A DNA stretch of 33,282 bases from Acetoanaerobium pronyense (GCF_017874355.1 NZ_JAGGLI010000031.1:1-33282); one strand, 5' to 3'; shown: positions 23,954 to 33,193, counted from the first letter of the stretch. Notes: a model not told the origin generated them from the sequence alone. Program-made: numbers and translations.

Positions 23954-24727
23954 TTAAAAATGAATTTTTAGCATTCTTGTATCAGAATAAAACCCTGCAT
24001 TTTGAAGAGTTTTTTTAGATAGATGATTATAATACCAGCATCCTGCAATTGGAGTAATATTATTTTGATGACATATATTTCTAAGGGATTTTAAAGTTAA
24101 TGCTCCATATCCCTTTTGCCTTTGACAATCTACAACTATCATTCCTATACTAGAAACATCATCAAATATGCGACTTTCTTCAATAATCCCATATGAAACT
24201 GAGTTTCCATCTACCATCCCTTTGTAAACTCTACCATTTTCAATATGAGATTCAAGGGGATTAAAAAAATCATCTGTATCTTCTATAATTTTTTCTATAT
24301 CCTTTTTAGTTGCTTTTTCTAAAGAAAAGACAGCTTCTTCCTTTGTAAATTTAACTGTATTTTCCGTTTCTTTAAAAAAGTATGCTTGAAACTCCATTTT
24401 TTTTGAAGCTTCAAGGGCCACTGATAAGTAAAACTCATCACAAGTAGGAACATAAGCGCATGTCACTTCACTTAATCTCCTTGCCTCATAAAATAACTCT
24501 TGTCCATATCTTTTAAATTCTTTAGAAACAATAAACATTATAATCATGGACTCTTTATGTACAGCTACTACCCCAGCTGGTTTTCCATCAGCTAAAAGCC
24601 TATAAAAATCAGATTCTATTAAATGGTCTTCATAAAATGAATCTACCTTCGAAGGTAGGGCTGAAAAATGGTTTTTAATTTCATTTTTAACTTCTGATAT
24701 ATCTATTTTATGGCTAGTAATTTTCAT
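23954..24727 (-). CDS. GNAT-type N-acetyltransferase, two-part
   Basis: A 257-residue protein whose C-terminal half (about 130-257) is a GNAT domain. The acetyl-CoA loop is in DCQRQKGYGALTLKSLRN, after the strand SSIGMIVV, and it ends with NHLSKKTLQNAGFYSDTRM, typical of the family. The N-terminal 120 residues probably form a second, degenerate GNAT-like half. AGGAGG precedes the ATG. It follows the S66 peptidase gene on the same strand after 53 bases, so they may be co-transcribed. The acceptor is not known. Confidence 0.85.
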   Translation of the reverse strand: MKITSHKIDISEVKNEIKNHFSALPSKVDSFYEDHLIESDFYRLLADGKPAGVVAVHKESMIIMFIVSKEFKRYGQELFYEARRLSEVTCAYVPTCDEFYLSVALEASKKMEFQAYFFKETENTVKFTKEEAVFSLEKATKKDIEKIIEDTDDFFNPLESHIENGRVYKGMVDGNSVSYGIIEESRIFDDVSSIGMIVVDCQRQKGYGALTLKSLRNICHQNNITPIAGCWYYNHLSKKTLQNAGFYSDTRMLKIHF

Positions 24728-24780
24728 GAAATCCTCCTAAGAATTTATAGTAATTTTTATAATGGAAATAATATCTTTCA

Positions 24781-25704
24781 CTAACCAAAACAATCTTCTA
24801 ATATAGTGATTTTTTTATTTGTGCTATCCATTTCAATATTACACCCTATAGGTAACACCATAGGCCTGTTATGGCTACTATCAAAATCTGCTATAATTGG
24901 TAATTCTTTACCATCAAGTACTTCTAATAATACTTCATATGGCTTTCTTCCAGTTTTTTCATCATCATATAGTTCATGCTTTGAAAGTATTATTCCTGAT
25001 ATCTTATCAAAAACTCCATTAACCTTTAGAAAAGAACAACTTCTCTCTAAAGTAGACGGGTTTTGCTGGTCTTCAACAAAAAGTATATCCCCATCTTTTA
25101 TTTCAGGCATAAACTCACTACCCCAAAATCCAAGTATTGTATCCCAGTTACCCCCTATTAATCTACCTTTACCAGTTCCTTGAATTACACTAGTCCATTC
25201 TTTATTTGATATTTCATATGGAATTTTTTGATTTTTCACTAACATATTTTCGAATTTTTCATATATTTCATCTGCCAATGAAGTATTCTCCCAAAAGTCT
25301 TCAGCAACAGGTGGTCCATAAAAAGTTGAAATCCCTGTCTTTGCATGTATTCCAAGTAATATTGCTGTCACGTCTGAATATCCAATTACTATCTTTGGAC
25401 TCTTAGTAAAAGCTTCATAGTCTATATAAGGCAAAAGGGAATTGGAATTCATGCCCCCAATTGTTGAAATTATACATTTAATATCAGGATTTCTAATTAA
25501 ATCATTTAACTCCTCCGCCCTTTCCCTTATTGACCCTGAACGATAATAATCTGACTTTCTAGTGAGATTTCCTTCAACTATTTTATATCCTTTATTCTCT
25601 AGATATTTTTTTGCTTTATCGTATGTACCAAGATTGCCAATTGGACATGCCGGTGAAAATACACCAATAGAGTCTCCATATCTTAGCTTCTCTAATTTCG
25701 CCAT
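24781..25704 (-). CDS. S66 family LD-carboxypeptidase (LdcA/MccF-like)
   Basis: A 307-residue serine peptidase. The catalytic triad is visible: Ser110 in IGYSDVTA, Glu211 in LFVEDQ and His278 in DSSHNRP, with spacings close to those I recall for Pseudomonas LdcA. LdcA removes the terminal D-Ala from cytoplasmic muropeptides during wall recycling. MccF relatives cleave the toxic aminoacyl-nucleotide of microcin C. The GGMNSNSLLPYIDY segment occurs in both. No signal peptide is present. GGGAG lies seven bases before the ATG. Its neighbour is a GNAT gene; other members of such pairs also act in microcin immunity, which is speculation here. Confidence 0.88.
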   Translation of the reverse strand: MAKLEKLRYGDSIGVFSPACPIGNLGTYDKAKKYLENKGYKIVEGNLTRKSDYYRSGSIRERAEELNDLIRNPDIKCIISTIGGMNSNSLLPYIDYEAFTKSPKIVIGYSDVTAILLGIHAKTGISTFYGPPVAEDFWENTSLADEIYEKFENMLVKNQKIPYEISNKEWTSVIQGTGKGRLIGGNWDTILGFWGSEFMPEIKDGDILFVEDQQNPSTLERSCSFLKVNGVFDKISGIILSKHELYDDEKTGRKPYEVLLEVLDGKELPIIADFDSSHNRPMVLPIGCNIEMDSTNKKITILEDCFG

Positions 25705-25736
25705 ATTACCACTCCCATTTAATATAATTAATCCAT

Positions 25737-25982
25737 CTAATTTAATAATTCCTCAACAATCTCTGAAATCCTGTTAACATTGTTAAAATAAATAAAGTGA
25801 CTTCCCTAAACTACCTCAAAATTGTACTTTAATAATAACTCACGAAGCTGATCTAAAAACTCATCAAATGTCACATCATACTTAGCACTATCAACTAATA
25901 TATTTTTAAAATCAGTTACTATTTTATATATTGTGGTATGTATTATACTGTGAATCTTTCTATTCTCTAATTGTATATATAT
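25737..25982 (-). pseudogene. Decayed gene remnant of unknown family
   Basis: This lies in the 333-base gap between the peptidase and glycosyltransferase genes. On the minus strand one frame of about 80 codons holds coding-like sequence with no start codon and one in-frame stop (TAG, 25806-25808). Before the stop it includes VDSAKYDVTFDEFLDQLREL and LLKYNFEVV; after it, in the same frame, GSHFIYFNNVNRISEIVEEL then a second stop at 25737. The GSHF segment and final helix resemble the C-terminus of an alpha/beta hydrolase or type II thioesterase, but this is a weak guess. I infer the end of a gene that has lost its front. Confidence 0.45.
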
Positions 25983-26037
25983 TTAGATATAAGGGAATAA
26001 ATATATTCTTTATTTTTTTGAAAATGGTGGTGAAATA

Positions 26038-27963
26038 TTGAATGATTTTATAAGCCTTCGAAAAGATTTCTTTCGTAATAGAGCAATTAATCAAAATCAA
26101 GCTTTTGATAAATTTTATTTAGAATCAATATATACAAATACTTGTGAAAATGAAAAAGTAATTTTTTCTGATTTTATAACCTCTTTTAAAACTCTAAATA
26201 AAATCAATCAATTATATTTTGCTCATGTACTTCTTTTAGAAAAACTTAAAGCTAAGGAAACTCATAATCATATAAAATACGGAATTTTAGATATATTTAT
26301 AGAATCCCACTTAGATGTTTTAGATGATTCTTCCATTTCTTTATTAATAGAAGAAAATCTAGAAAGCTTTGATTTACTAAGCATAGTTTTAGAATATATT
26401 TATTTTTTTAATAAAAAATTACCACATAAATTTTTATTAAATCTATTTTCATTAGATATCCCATCATCCATCAAGATACAGCTACTAGATATTTTTCATC
26501 AAGAAACTATTTTCAATAAAGATGTCTTAATCAAAATTATAGAAAAAGAAAAAGATAAAAATCTTTTAGTAGAGTATTTAGGTTTTTTAGAAAATGATAT
26601 AAAACATGGTAAAAACGGCATTACCATAGTGCAAACTATGTTTTATGGCGACCCTGAAGAAAGTGGAATGGGAAAGAGTGGCGGCTTAGGAACTCTTTTA
26701 AAAAGCCTTGGAAACACTCTATCTTCCCATGAAGACATATCAAATATAATCACAATCTCTATAAATAGGACAAATCGAAAAATTATAACCCAGTCTTTAA
26801 ATAAACACCTAATGCTAAGAATCCCAATATATATAAATCAAGATGACCCAAATGAATTTTTATTAAAGGAAAATCATATAAAAAGAAGAATAAAGAGATT
26901 TTTATATCTTTTAAATATTACTCCAGATATATTTCATATAAGATATCTAGATAACGCATCAATGGCAGTAGCAAACCTTAGCAAAGACATAAGCTCAAAG
27001 CTCGTATTTACAGTAACCCCTGATCCCCACAGAAATATGACTGATGAAAATGAAGCTTTAAAGACTTTCCATTTAGATGAACTTTTGTTTAACTTAAATA
27101 AAATTAATATCGGGGATGAACTTATTGATATGGCAGACGGGATAATAGGGATAGGCAGAGAAAAAGTGAAAGAAGAGCTTTTTGATTACTTCCCAGTCCT
27201 TAAAGCAAAAAAATCCATATTTAAAATGATTGGTGAAGGAATTAATCTAAATATCACTTATACAGATTTTGAATTGAGCAAAATATTAGCATCCCAAACT
27301 TTGAATCATCCTATAGATAAAGATATGCTCAGCCGTCCATTTATGTTAAATGTTGGTAGATTATCATTTCAAAAAGGGCAAGACAAACTTCTAAAAGCTT
27401 GGGGAGAATCTAGGCTAAGTGATGACTATAACCTTCTAATAATAGGCGGAAGTCTAGAAAATCCAACCTTAGAAGAGAAACCCATGATTGATTTTTTTCA
27501 AGATTTTATAACTGAAAATCCTAATCTCAAAGGAAAATTTGCCCATTTGAATGCTCTTTCAAATGAAGAAATAAGGAGCATTGAAAAAACCATTGTAGAC
27601 CATGCAGAAAAATCACAAACTAAATATCCACCAATATACATTTGCTCTAGCATAAAAGAAGAATTTGGAATATCAATTCTTGAAGCAATGTATGAGACCT
27701 TCCTTACCTTCGCCCCTAAAAAAGGTGGGGCAAAAACATATATAAAAGAAGGAGTAAATGGATTTTTGATAGATACCTCTTCCTCAGAAAAAATTGCTTT
27801 TGAGGTTGAACAAGTAATTTACGGGAAATCAAGCTCCAAAAAAGATTTTAGAGATATAAGAGTAGAAGGTAAATCTACAGTTGAAGAAAACTTTTCAATA
27901 GAAAGAATATCTAAAGACTTTGCCTCTTTCTACAAAAAAATATTATATAAAGGAGAAAATTAA
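26038..27963 (+). CDS. GT4-like glycosyltransferase with long N-terminal extension
   Basis: A 641-residue protein. The first 195 residues are a helical, mostly Leu/Ile/Asp-rich region with no known motif. From about 196 a GT-B glycosyltransferase starts: ITIVQTMFYGDPEESG, then KSGGLGTLLKSLG as in starch or sucrose-phosphate synthase types. The C-terminal domain has FMLNVGRLSFQKGQDKLLKAW and, near 545, EEFGISILEAM with the E-x7-E nucleotide-sugar motif. GKGG replaced by PKKGGAK near the end still suits the phosphate loop. The start is TTG, five to six bases after GGTGGTG; no ATG fits. It overlaps the following glycosyltransferase by one base. Substrates are unknown; a small molecule or lipid glycoside is likely. 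Confidence 0.82.
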   Translation: MNDFISLRKDFFRNRAINQNQAFDKFYLESIYTNTCENEKVIFSDFITSFKTLNKINQLYFAHVLLLEKLKAKETHNHIKYGILDIFIESHLDVLDDSSISLLIEENLESFDLLSIVLEYIYFFNKKLPHKFLLNLFSLDIPSSIKIQLLDIFHQETIFNKDVLIKIIEKEKDKNLLVEYLGFLENDIKHGKNGITIVQTMFYGDPEESGMGKSGGLGTLLKSLGNTLSSHEDISNIITISINRTNRKIITQSLNKHLMLRIPIYINQDDPNEFLLKENHIKRRIKRFLYLLNITPDIFHIRYLDNASMAVANLSKDISSKLVFTVTPDPHRNMTDENEALKTFHLDELLFNLNKINIGDELIDMADGIIGIGREKVKEELFDYFPVLKAKKSIFKMIGEGINLNITYTDFELSKILASQTLNHPIDKDMLSRPFMLNVGRLSFQKGQDKLLKAWGESRLSDDYNLLIIGGSLENPTLEEKPMIDFFQDFITENPNLKGKFAHLNALSNEEIRSIEKTIVDHAEKSQTKYPPIYICSSIKEEFGISILEAMYETFLTFAPKKGGAKTYIKEGVNGFLIDTSSSEKIAFEVEQVIYGKSSSKKDFRDIRVEGKSTVEENFSIERISKDFASFYKKILYKGEN

Positions 27964-29255
27964 TGAATTATAAACACATTTGCTTTTTAAGTCCTCCTTT
28001 TTATTCACATTTTATGCCCCTTCTTACCCTTGCAAAAAGCTTTCATAAGTATGGAGCCAAGGTTACATTTGGATGCTCCATAGATTTTAAAGATGAGATA
28101 GAAAAAGCAGGCCTTCACTTTCATGAGATAGAACTAAGTAAAAACAAAAATACAAAAAACGCAACCGATACTATTCAGCCCGATTCTGAAAAGATTAGAT
28201 TGCATGAGTTTTTTGAAGCCACTAAAAAAGGACCTATAGAGACACTTATCACCCAATCAAAACACAGAAAAGATGATATGCTCTATAATCCTATGAACAT
28301 TGCTAATCATATAAAAACCCTTAGTGAAAGTAGGGATATAGATTTGTGGATATATGATGTATTATCATATAATGTGGCACTTGCCCTTTACTCACTAAAT
28401 CTTTCATTTATTACATTTTGTCCTCCACATCCACGAACAATTCCTAAGGGTGAGGATTTTTATGGAGTTCCAAAAAACTGGCCCTCTATTTTTGATATAA
28501 ATGTAAAGGATATTGAAAAACTTAAAGAAGTATCACTAGGCACAACGAGTCAGTTTACAAATATATTTAACCAGTTTTTAGAAGAAAATAAGTTCGAAGT
28601 AGCTAAAATAAATAATGCATTTAGATTAACATCAAAAATAGCAGTAATATACAACTATTTTGATTTTTACAACTCAAATAATCCATCAGATATATATATT
28701 GGACACTGTTTTGAAGAAGAGTCACTGGATGAGAATTGGGAGAAGATTTTAAGAAATAAAAATCAGTTAAAAATACTGATAACCTTGGGAACATTTTTAT
28801 CAAGTCGCACAGATGTACTTGAAAAACTCATACTAGCCCTTGAAAAAAATTACCCAGATGCCCTATTTGTAGTATCAGGGGGAAGCAGCTTTGATATACT
28901 CAAAAGACTAGGCTCTGAAAATATAATCATGGAAGAATTTATTCCTCAAAAAGCCCTAATCCCCCATATGGATTTAGTGATTCATCACGGTGGATGCAAC
29001 ACATTTACAGAGAGTCTTTATTATGAAAAGCCTATGGTCATACTTCCCTTTTCAAGCGACCAATTTAATATAGCCTACGATGCTGAAAAAAATAATATTG
29101 CATCTATTTTGGATCCAAATAATCTTAGAGAAGATTTGATAATAAAGGCAGTAAAAAACTCCCTAAAAAATAAATCTCAAGATACTCAAAAGTGGGGTAA
29201 TTATTCAAAAGCAAAAGGACCAGATTTTGCAGCTAAAAAAATACTTGGAATGTAG
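27963..29255 (+). CDS. GT1-family glycosyltransferase (UGT/MGT-like)
   Basis: A 430-residue GT-B enzyme of the UDP-glycosyl/macrolide type. The N-terminal half binds the acceptor and starts with ICFLSPPFYSHFMPLLTLAK. The C-terminal donor site is near 337: HHGGCNTFTESLYYEKPMVI, then LPFSSDQFNIAYDAEK. Such enzymes attach sugars to lipids, sterols, flavonoids or antibiotics. The ATG overlaps the stop of the GT4-like gene (TAATG), and AAAGGAG lies seven bases before it, so the two proteins are made together and may act in sequence on one molecule. No aglycone-making genes lie beside them. Confidence 0.87.
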   Translation: MNYKHICFLSPPFYSHFMPLLTLAKSFHKYGAKVTFGCSIDFKDEIEKAGLHFHEIELSKNKNTKNATDTIQPDSEKIRLHEFFEATKKGPIETLITQSKHRKDDMLYNPMNIANHIKTLSESRDIDLWIYDVLSYNVALALYSLNLSFITFCPPHPRTIPKGEDFYGVPKNWPSIFDINVKDIEKLKEVSLGTTSQFTNIFNQFLEENKFEVAKINNAFRLTSKIAVIYNYFDFYNSNNPSDIYIGHCFEEESLDENWEKILRNKNQLKILITLGTFLSSRTDVLEKLILALEKNYPDALFVVSGGSSFDILKRLGSENIIMEEFIPQKALIPHMDLVIHHGGCNTFTESLYYEKPMVILPFSSDQFNIAYDAEKNNIASILDPNNLREDLIIKAVKNSLKNKSQDTQKWGNYSKAKGPDFAAKKILGM

Positions 29256-29258
29256 ATG

Positions 29259-29286
29259 AAATTTCTTGATATTGTTCAAGAATTTT
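29259..29286 (+). terminator. Probable terminator after the glycosyltransferase pair
   Basis: A hairpin with TTCTTGA/TCAAGAA pairing, then one mismatch and three A-T pairs, sits four bases after the stop and ends in TTTT. The loop is TATTGT. It would separate the pair from the permease, although the T-tract is short. Confidence 0.45.
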
Positions 29287-29302
29287 AAAAAGGGGTGAAT
29301 AA

Positions 29303-30706
29303 ATGGAAGAGAGAAAAATAGATATAAAATCAGAATCAGCCTTTCATATAGATGGTAAACCACCGTTAAATGAAGCAATACCACTAGGCTTACAACATGT
29401 TTTTGCAATGTTTGCAGGAAATATTACAGTCCCTATAATAATAGCTGGAAGTTTGGGCCTTGGCCTTGAAGAAAGAACTTTTTTAATACAATCTGCAATG
29501 CTTATGGCAGGTGTAGCTACCCTCATACAAGTATATCCAATAGGAAAAGTTGGAGCTAAGCTACCAGTAGTCATGGGGACAAGCTTTGGATTCGTGCCTA
29601 CATCTATTGCAATAGGCCAGCAGTTTGGCCTTAGCGGTATACTTGGAGCAGCATTTATCGGAGGATTTTTTGAAGCATTCTTGGGATTTTTCCTAAAACA
29701 TATCCGCAGGTTCTTTCCTCCTATAGTAACTGGCACTGTCCTTCTTACAATTGGACTTTCACTTCTTCCAACAGGTATCAACTATGCTGGTGGAGGAGTA
29801 GGTGCTGATGACTTTGGTTCTTTTTCAAACCTTGCACTGGCAACATTTGTACTCGTCCTAATAATTTTTTTAAACCAGTTTGGAAAAGGAATGATAAAGA
29901 CAGCATCTATTTTTATTGGTATAATTGCAGGTTATCTAGTTGCAATACCAATGGGCAAAATTAGCTTTTTAGCAGTATCAGAAGCAGCATGGTTTTCGTT
30001 TCCTATGCCAATGAGATTTGGCATGACTTTTCACTGGCCTGCAATAGCTGCAATGCTAATTATGTATATAGTGACAGCTGTTGAGACTGTGGGAGATGTT
30101 TCAGGAATAACCCTTGGTGGTGATTCTAGAGAAGCCACAGAAAAAGAACTTTCTGGTGCAGTAGTGGCAGACGGACTAATGAGCAGTCTAGCCGCAGTAT
30201 TCAATGCCCTTCCAAACACTTCTTTTAGTCAAAATGTTGGAATCATAAGCTTTACAAAAGTCATGAGCAGATATGTAGTTGCTATAGGAGCATGGCTTTT
30301 GATTGGAGCTTCTCTTTTTCCAAAGCTCGGTGCAATAATTGCAATAATGCCAGCAAGCGTACTAGGGGGAGCAGCTATTGTAATGTTTTCAATGATTGCT
30401 ACAATGGGAATAGTCCTAATAAATAAAGATTCTATGAATCAAAGGAGCATACTAATAGTTTCCCTAGCACTTGGAATAGGTCTTGGCGTAGGACAAGTAC
30501 CTGCAGTTCTTGATAACTTTCCCCAGGCTGTAAGGCTAATATTTGGAGGACAAGGAATAGTAGTTTCATGTATACTTGCAATATTTCTAAATATTGTTCT
30601 CCCAAAAGAAAACTTAAAAAATAAAACTAATAATCTTGTTTACAGTTTAATTATTAAGGCTTGTTTTATTCTTCAATATCTAAGATTTCTTCTATATTTT
30701 CCATAA
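29303..30706 (+). CDS. NCS2-family purine (xanthine/uric acid-like) permease
   Basis: A 467-residue polytopic transporter of the nucleobase-cation symporter-2 family. About twelve to fourteen membrane segments are predicted. The family signature is QNVGIISFTKVMSR (near 310), and the two half-helix sites are seen in GTSFGFVPTSIA and VETVGDVSGITLGG. Members take up xanthine, uric acid or uracil with a proton or Na+. The Gln in QNVG fits purine rather than uracil carriers, but I would not fix the substrate. AAGGGGTG precedes the ATG. The last 14 codons overlap the 3' end of the HD-GYP fragment on the other strand. It complements the adenine and nucleoside salvage genes. Confidence 0.9.
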   Translation: MEERKIDIKSESAFHIDGKPPLNEAIPLGLQHVFAMFAGNITVPIIIAGSLGLGLEERTFLIQSAMLMAGVATLIQVYPIGKVGAKLPVVMGTSFGFVPTSIAIGQQFGLSGILGAAFIGGFFEAFLGFFLKHIRRFFPPIVTGTVLLTIGLSLLPTGINYAGGGVGADDFGSFSNLALATFVLVLIIFLNQFGKGMIKTASIFIGIIAGYLVAIPMGKISFLAVSEAAWFSFPMPMRFGMTFHWPAIAAMLIMYIVTAVETVGDVSGITLGGDSREATEKELSGAVVADGLMSSLAAVFNALPNTSFSQNVGIISFTKVMSRYVVAIGAWLLIGASLFPKLGAIIAIMPASVLGGAAIVMFSMIATMGIVLINKDSMNQRSILIVSLALGIGLGVGQVPAVLDNFPQAVRLIFGGQGIVVSCILAIFLNIVLPKENLKNKTNNLVYSLIIKACFILQYLRFLLYFP

Positions 30707-31016
30707 AAACATCTACAAGATTAGGATCAAAATGCTTACCCTTTTGACTTTTTATATATTCTAAAGCTTCATCTACTGAAAAAGCATCTTTATATACTCT
30801 TTTGTGGGTCATTGCATCAAATACATCTATGATTGAGAGCATCCTGGCTTCTAGAAGAATCTCATCCCCCTTGATTCCATTTGGATATCCCGTACCATTG
30901 TATTTTTCATGGTGATTAAGGGCTAAATTTGCAGATATTTTAAGCATATCCAAATCAGATTTTTCAAAGATTTTATACCCTATACTGGGATGAGTTTTAA
31001 TTATTTCAAATTCCTC
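30666..31016 (-). pseudogene. Detached C-terminal part of the HD-GYP domain
   Basis: The frame is the same as that of the response regulator (31017-32222) and follows directly after its in-frame TAA (31017-31019). It encodes EEFEIIKTHPSIGYKIFEKS, then NHHEKYNGTGYPNGIKG and VFDAMTHKRVYKDAFS, which are the rest of an HD-GYP domain. The conserved His and the HHE...GYP signature sit here, while HD (382-383) is in the other part. The piece has no ribosome site of its own; the only candidate start is a TTG (30953) with no Shine-Dalgarno. It reads as a formerly single protein, intact except for one stop codon. Confidence 0.88.
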
Positions 31017-32222
31017 TTAACTTAGCTTTCCAGGTTTTTTTAATATACTATCTGGTATCCCAATCTTTCCTATATCATGCATAATACTCGCGGTTTTTAA
31101 CATTTCAGCCTCAGAATGTGAAAAGTTTAGAAAAAGAGAAAAATTGTACATCATTTCAGATATCCTCTTTACATGGCCAGATGTTTCATCAAAATGGTTT
31201 TCTACAACCTCTCCAAGGGTTAGTATTATCTCCTTTTGAGTATTTACAATTGTATTATTAAGAATGTAATTATCTAATGCAACAGAATAATTTGTGAGGA
31301 ATAAACGAATCAAATCAAAATCATAAATGTCTTTATTCCCTTCTATATAGATATAATTATTAAAACTATTTTTTGCATTATTCTTTATGATAAACCCTGT
31401 ATCTACAAAAATAATTTTTTCATCTATTTCATCACTATATTTGATTTTATTAACAACTTCTTTAAGATCAGATACTAATTCTATGTCTTTTCCTATATAG
31501 TTTCTAAACTTACCTGTCGCTGCTACTATGGTTGATTTTTTATTTTTTTCAATTGTTACAAAGCCACCTTCTCTATCTACATCATCCCTTATATATATCA
31601 TCTCAGGACTATCTTTTTGAAAGTTAGAAAGTTGAACTAAGATACTTGTCAAAAACTCATTTAGACTATTATGCTCAAATAAGTTTGCACTTGTCTTGAT
31701 TATCTTCTTCAGTCCATTTTTATGATTGTTGATTTGATATAAATCTCTATAGTTTCGAAGGGCAGAATATAATGTGGTATAAAGTCTCTTTGCTGTCATT
31801 TCAGTTTTTAGTCTATAGTCGTTTATATCATAATCCCTTATTACTGTTTCTTCAGGTGCTTGTCCTGGTTGGCCAGTTCTAAGGACTATTCTAGTCATTT
31901 TGTTATCTAGTCTTCCCCTTAAAACCTCAACCACATTGAGCCCAGAATGATTGTCCTCCATCACCACATCTAAAAAAAGAACTGCCGTATCAGGATTTTC
32001 CTCTAGGGCTTTGATTGTATCTTCTCCCGTATAGGTGTCAATAAACTCTAGCCCTTTCCCTTCAAATTCAAAGTCTTTTAGCATCAATTTTGTTATAGTA
32101 TGGATTTCATCATAATCATCAGCAATCATTACTTTATATTTTTCATTATTTTTCGGCTTTTCCCTTAAATCTTCTGATAAAAAATCCAAGTTGATACCAT
32201 CTAAGTTGAGCTTTCCCATCAT
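31017..32222 (-). CDS. Response regulator with DUF3369-like and HD-GYP regions, prematurely stopped
   Basis: A 401-residue protein. The receiver domain (about 28-150) has Asp35/Asp36, phospho-acceptor Asp85 in LFLDVVM, the LRTGQ switch residue and the YRLKTE lysine. A middle region resembles DUF3369 (170-320). The HD-GYP phosphodiesterase domain starts near 330 and keeps MHDIGKIGIPDSILKKPGKL (381-400), but a TAA cuts it off. HD-GYP enzymes hydrolyse cyclic di-GMP. Without the later ligands the product is unlikely to be active. The start (ATGATG) has AAAGGA ten bases before it. It lies 14 bases after the kinase gene, so the pair is a two-component system. Confidence 0.88.
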   Translation of the reverse strand: MMGKLNLDGINLDFLSEDLREKPKNNEKYKVMIADDYDEIHTITKLMLKDFEFEGKGLEFIDTYTGEDTIKALEENPDTAVLFLDVVMEDNHSGLNVVEVLRGRLDNKMTRIVLRTGQPGQAPEETVIRDYDINDYRLKTEMTAKRLYTTLYSALRNYRDLYQINNHKNGLKKIIKTSANLFEHNSLNEFLTSILVQLSNFQKDSPEMIYIRDDVDREGGFVTIEKNKKSTIVAATGKFRNYIGKDIELVSDLKEVVNKIKYSDEIDEKIIFVDTGFIIKNNAKNSFNNYIYIEGNKDIYDFDLIRLFLTNYSVALDNYILNNTIVNTQKEIILTLGEVVENHFDETSGHVKRISEMMYNFSLFLNFSHSEAEMLKTASIMHDIGKIGIPDSILKKPGKLS

Positions 32223-32236
32223 ATAATCACAGTCCT

Positions 32237-33115
32237 TTATAGTTTTATTTCTATAACAAATTCTGTTCCTATACCAATTTCGCTTATACAGCTTATTTTA
32301 CCATTTAGCTTTGCAGTTACAAGATTATAGACTATGTTCATACCTAGCCCGCTTCCACCCTCGCCTCTATTTGTAGTATAAAAAGGCTCAAATACATGTT
32401 TTTGAACATCCTTACTCATCCCTAGTCCATTGTCTTTATAATTTATAATAAGCTTTTCATCATTTTTTAGAGCAGATATAGTTATTTTCCCAGACTTTCT
32501 ATCTCTAAAACCATGAACTAGTGAATTCATAATAAGATTTGTAAATATTTGAGAAATCGCTCCTGAATAGCTATCGATTACTAAATCAGCAGGAAAATCA
32601 ATCTCAAAATCTATATTCTTATTCTTGTACTCATGTTTCAAGCTAAGAAGTATAGAATCTATATATTCTTTTAAATTAAATTTGCTTTTTTCTTCTATAG
32701 ACTGATTAACTGCTACTTCCTTAAAGCTCTTTACAAGCTCTGATGCTCTATACAAATTAGAGTTTAAAATAGAAGTGGTTTCATCAATTGATTCAATATA
32801 TTCAATTAACCCAGATTTTGATATATTTCCTTGCATAAGCTCTTTTTTAAAACTTTCATTATTTACTTCCATAAGAGAAGATGCAGAAACCGCAACTCCA
32901 AGAGGAGTATTTATTTCATGGGCTACACCTGATACCAGTTCTCCCAACGATGCCATCTTTTCCCTTTCTAGAAGCTCTTTCATTGCACTTTCCAGATTTT
33001 TTGTTTTTTCATCAATGATTTTGTTCATTCTTTGGGTTTCTGTTTTATGTATTAATTCGATTTCTTCTTGTTTCATTATTAATTTCTGTATATAATCATT
33101 TATATTTTCTGCCAT
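32237..33115 (-). CDS. Histidine kinase, N-terminally incomplete
   Basis: A 292-residue kinase. A coiled coil (about 14-52) leads to the dimer/phospho-acceptor helix SGVAHEINTPLG with His66. The ATPase domain has an N box NLIMNSLVHGF, G1 DNGLGM, F box FEPFYTT and G2 GSGLGM. It phosphorylates the response regulator encoded 14 bases downstream. No membrane or sensor region remains and the ATG lacks a good ribosome site. In-frame sequence upstream still looks like the end of a HAMP domain, so the original gene probably began further upstream. This ATG may be a secondary start or the gene may be non-functional. Confidence 0.85.
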   Translation of the reverse strand: MAENINDYIQKLIMKQEEIELIHKTETQRMNKIIDEKTKNLESAMKELLEREKMASLGELVSGVAHEINTPLGVAVSASSLMEVNNESFKKELMQGNISKSGLIEYIESIDETTSILNSNLYRASELVKSFKEVAVNQSIEEKSKFNLKEYIDSILLSLKHEYKNKNIDFEIDFPADLVIDSYSGAISQIFTNLIMNSLVHGFRDRKSGKITISALKNDEKLIINYKDNGLGMSKDVQKHVFEPFYTTNRGEGGSGLGMNIVYNLVTAKLNGKISCISEIGIGTEFVIEIKL

Positions 33116-33193
33116 TAAATTAAATCCATTAATTAATTCATGGGTTTCTCTTATATTAAACCCAGAGTGGTTTATTTTTATATTTAACCCGAA
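33116..33193 (-). pseudogene. HAMP-domain remnant in frame with the kinase
   Basis: The 26 codons directly upstream of the kinase ATG read in frame FGLNIKINHSGFN, then IRETHELINGFNL, and continue into MAENINDYIQKL. The ending FN-x-MAE-x-I-x-x-YI-x-x-L is that of a HAMP linker. Upstream of it the frame meets TAA (33194-33196) and further stops. The frame lacks any ATG, GTG or TTG. A separate short frame at 33226-33279 begins with a TTG and MSRKLKLRIFIV, the kind of basic-hydrophobic start a membrane kinase has, but stops after 17 codons. I infer loss of the sensor region. Confidence 0.6.

Noticed and set aside
29256-29302. Purine riboswitch ahead of the NCS2 permease, and similarly ahead of ade
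   Set aside because: The gap before the permease is only 47 bases and holds a plain hairpin; ade follows the hydrolase by 13 bases. Neither has room for the three-way junction.
31000-31030. Frameshift as cause of the HD-GYP split
   Set aside because: The residues on both sides of the TAA are in one frame, so it is a nonsense codon, not an indel.
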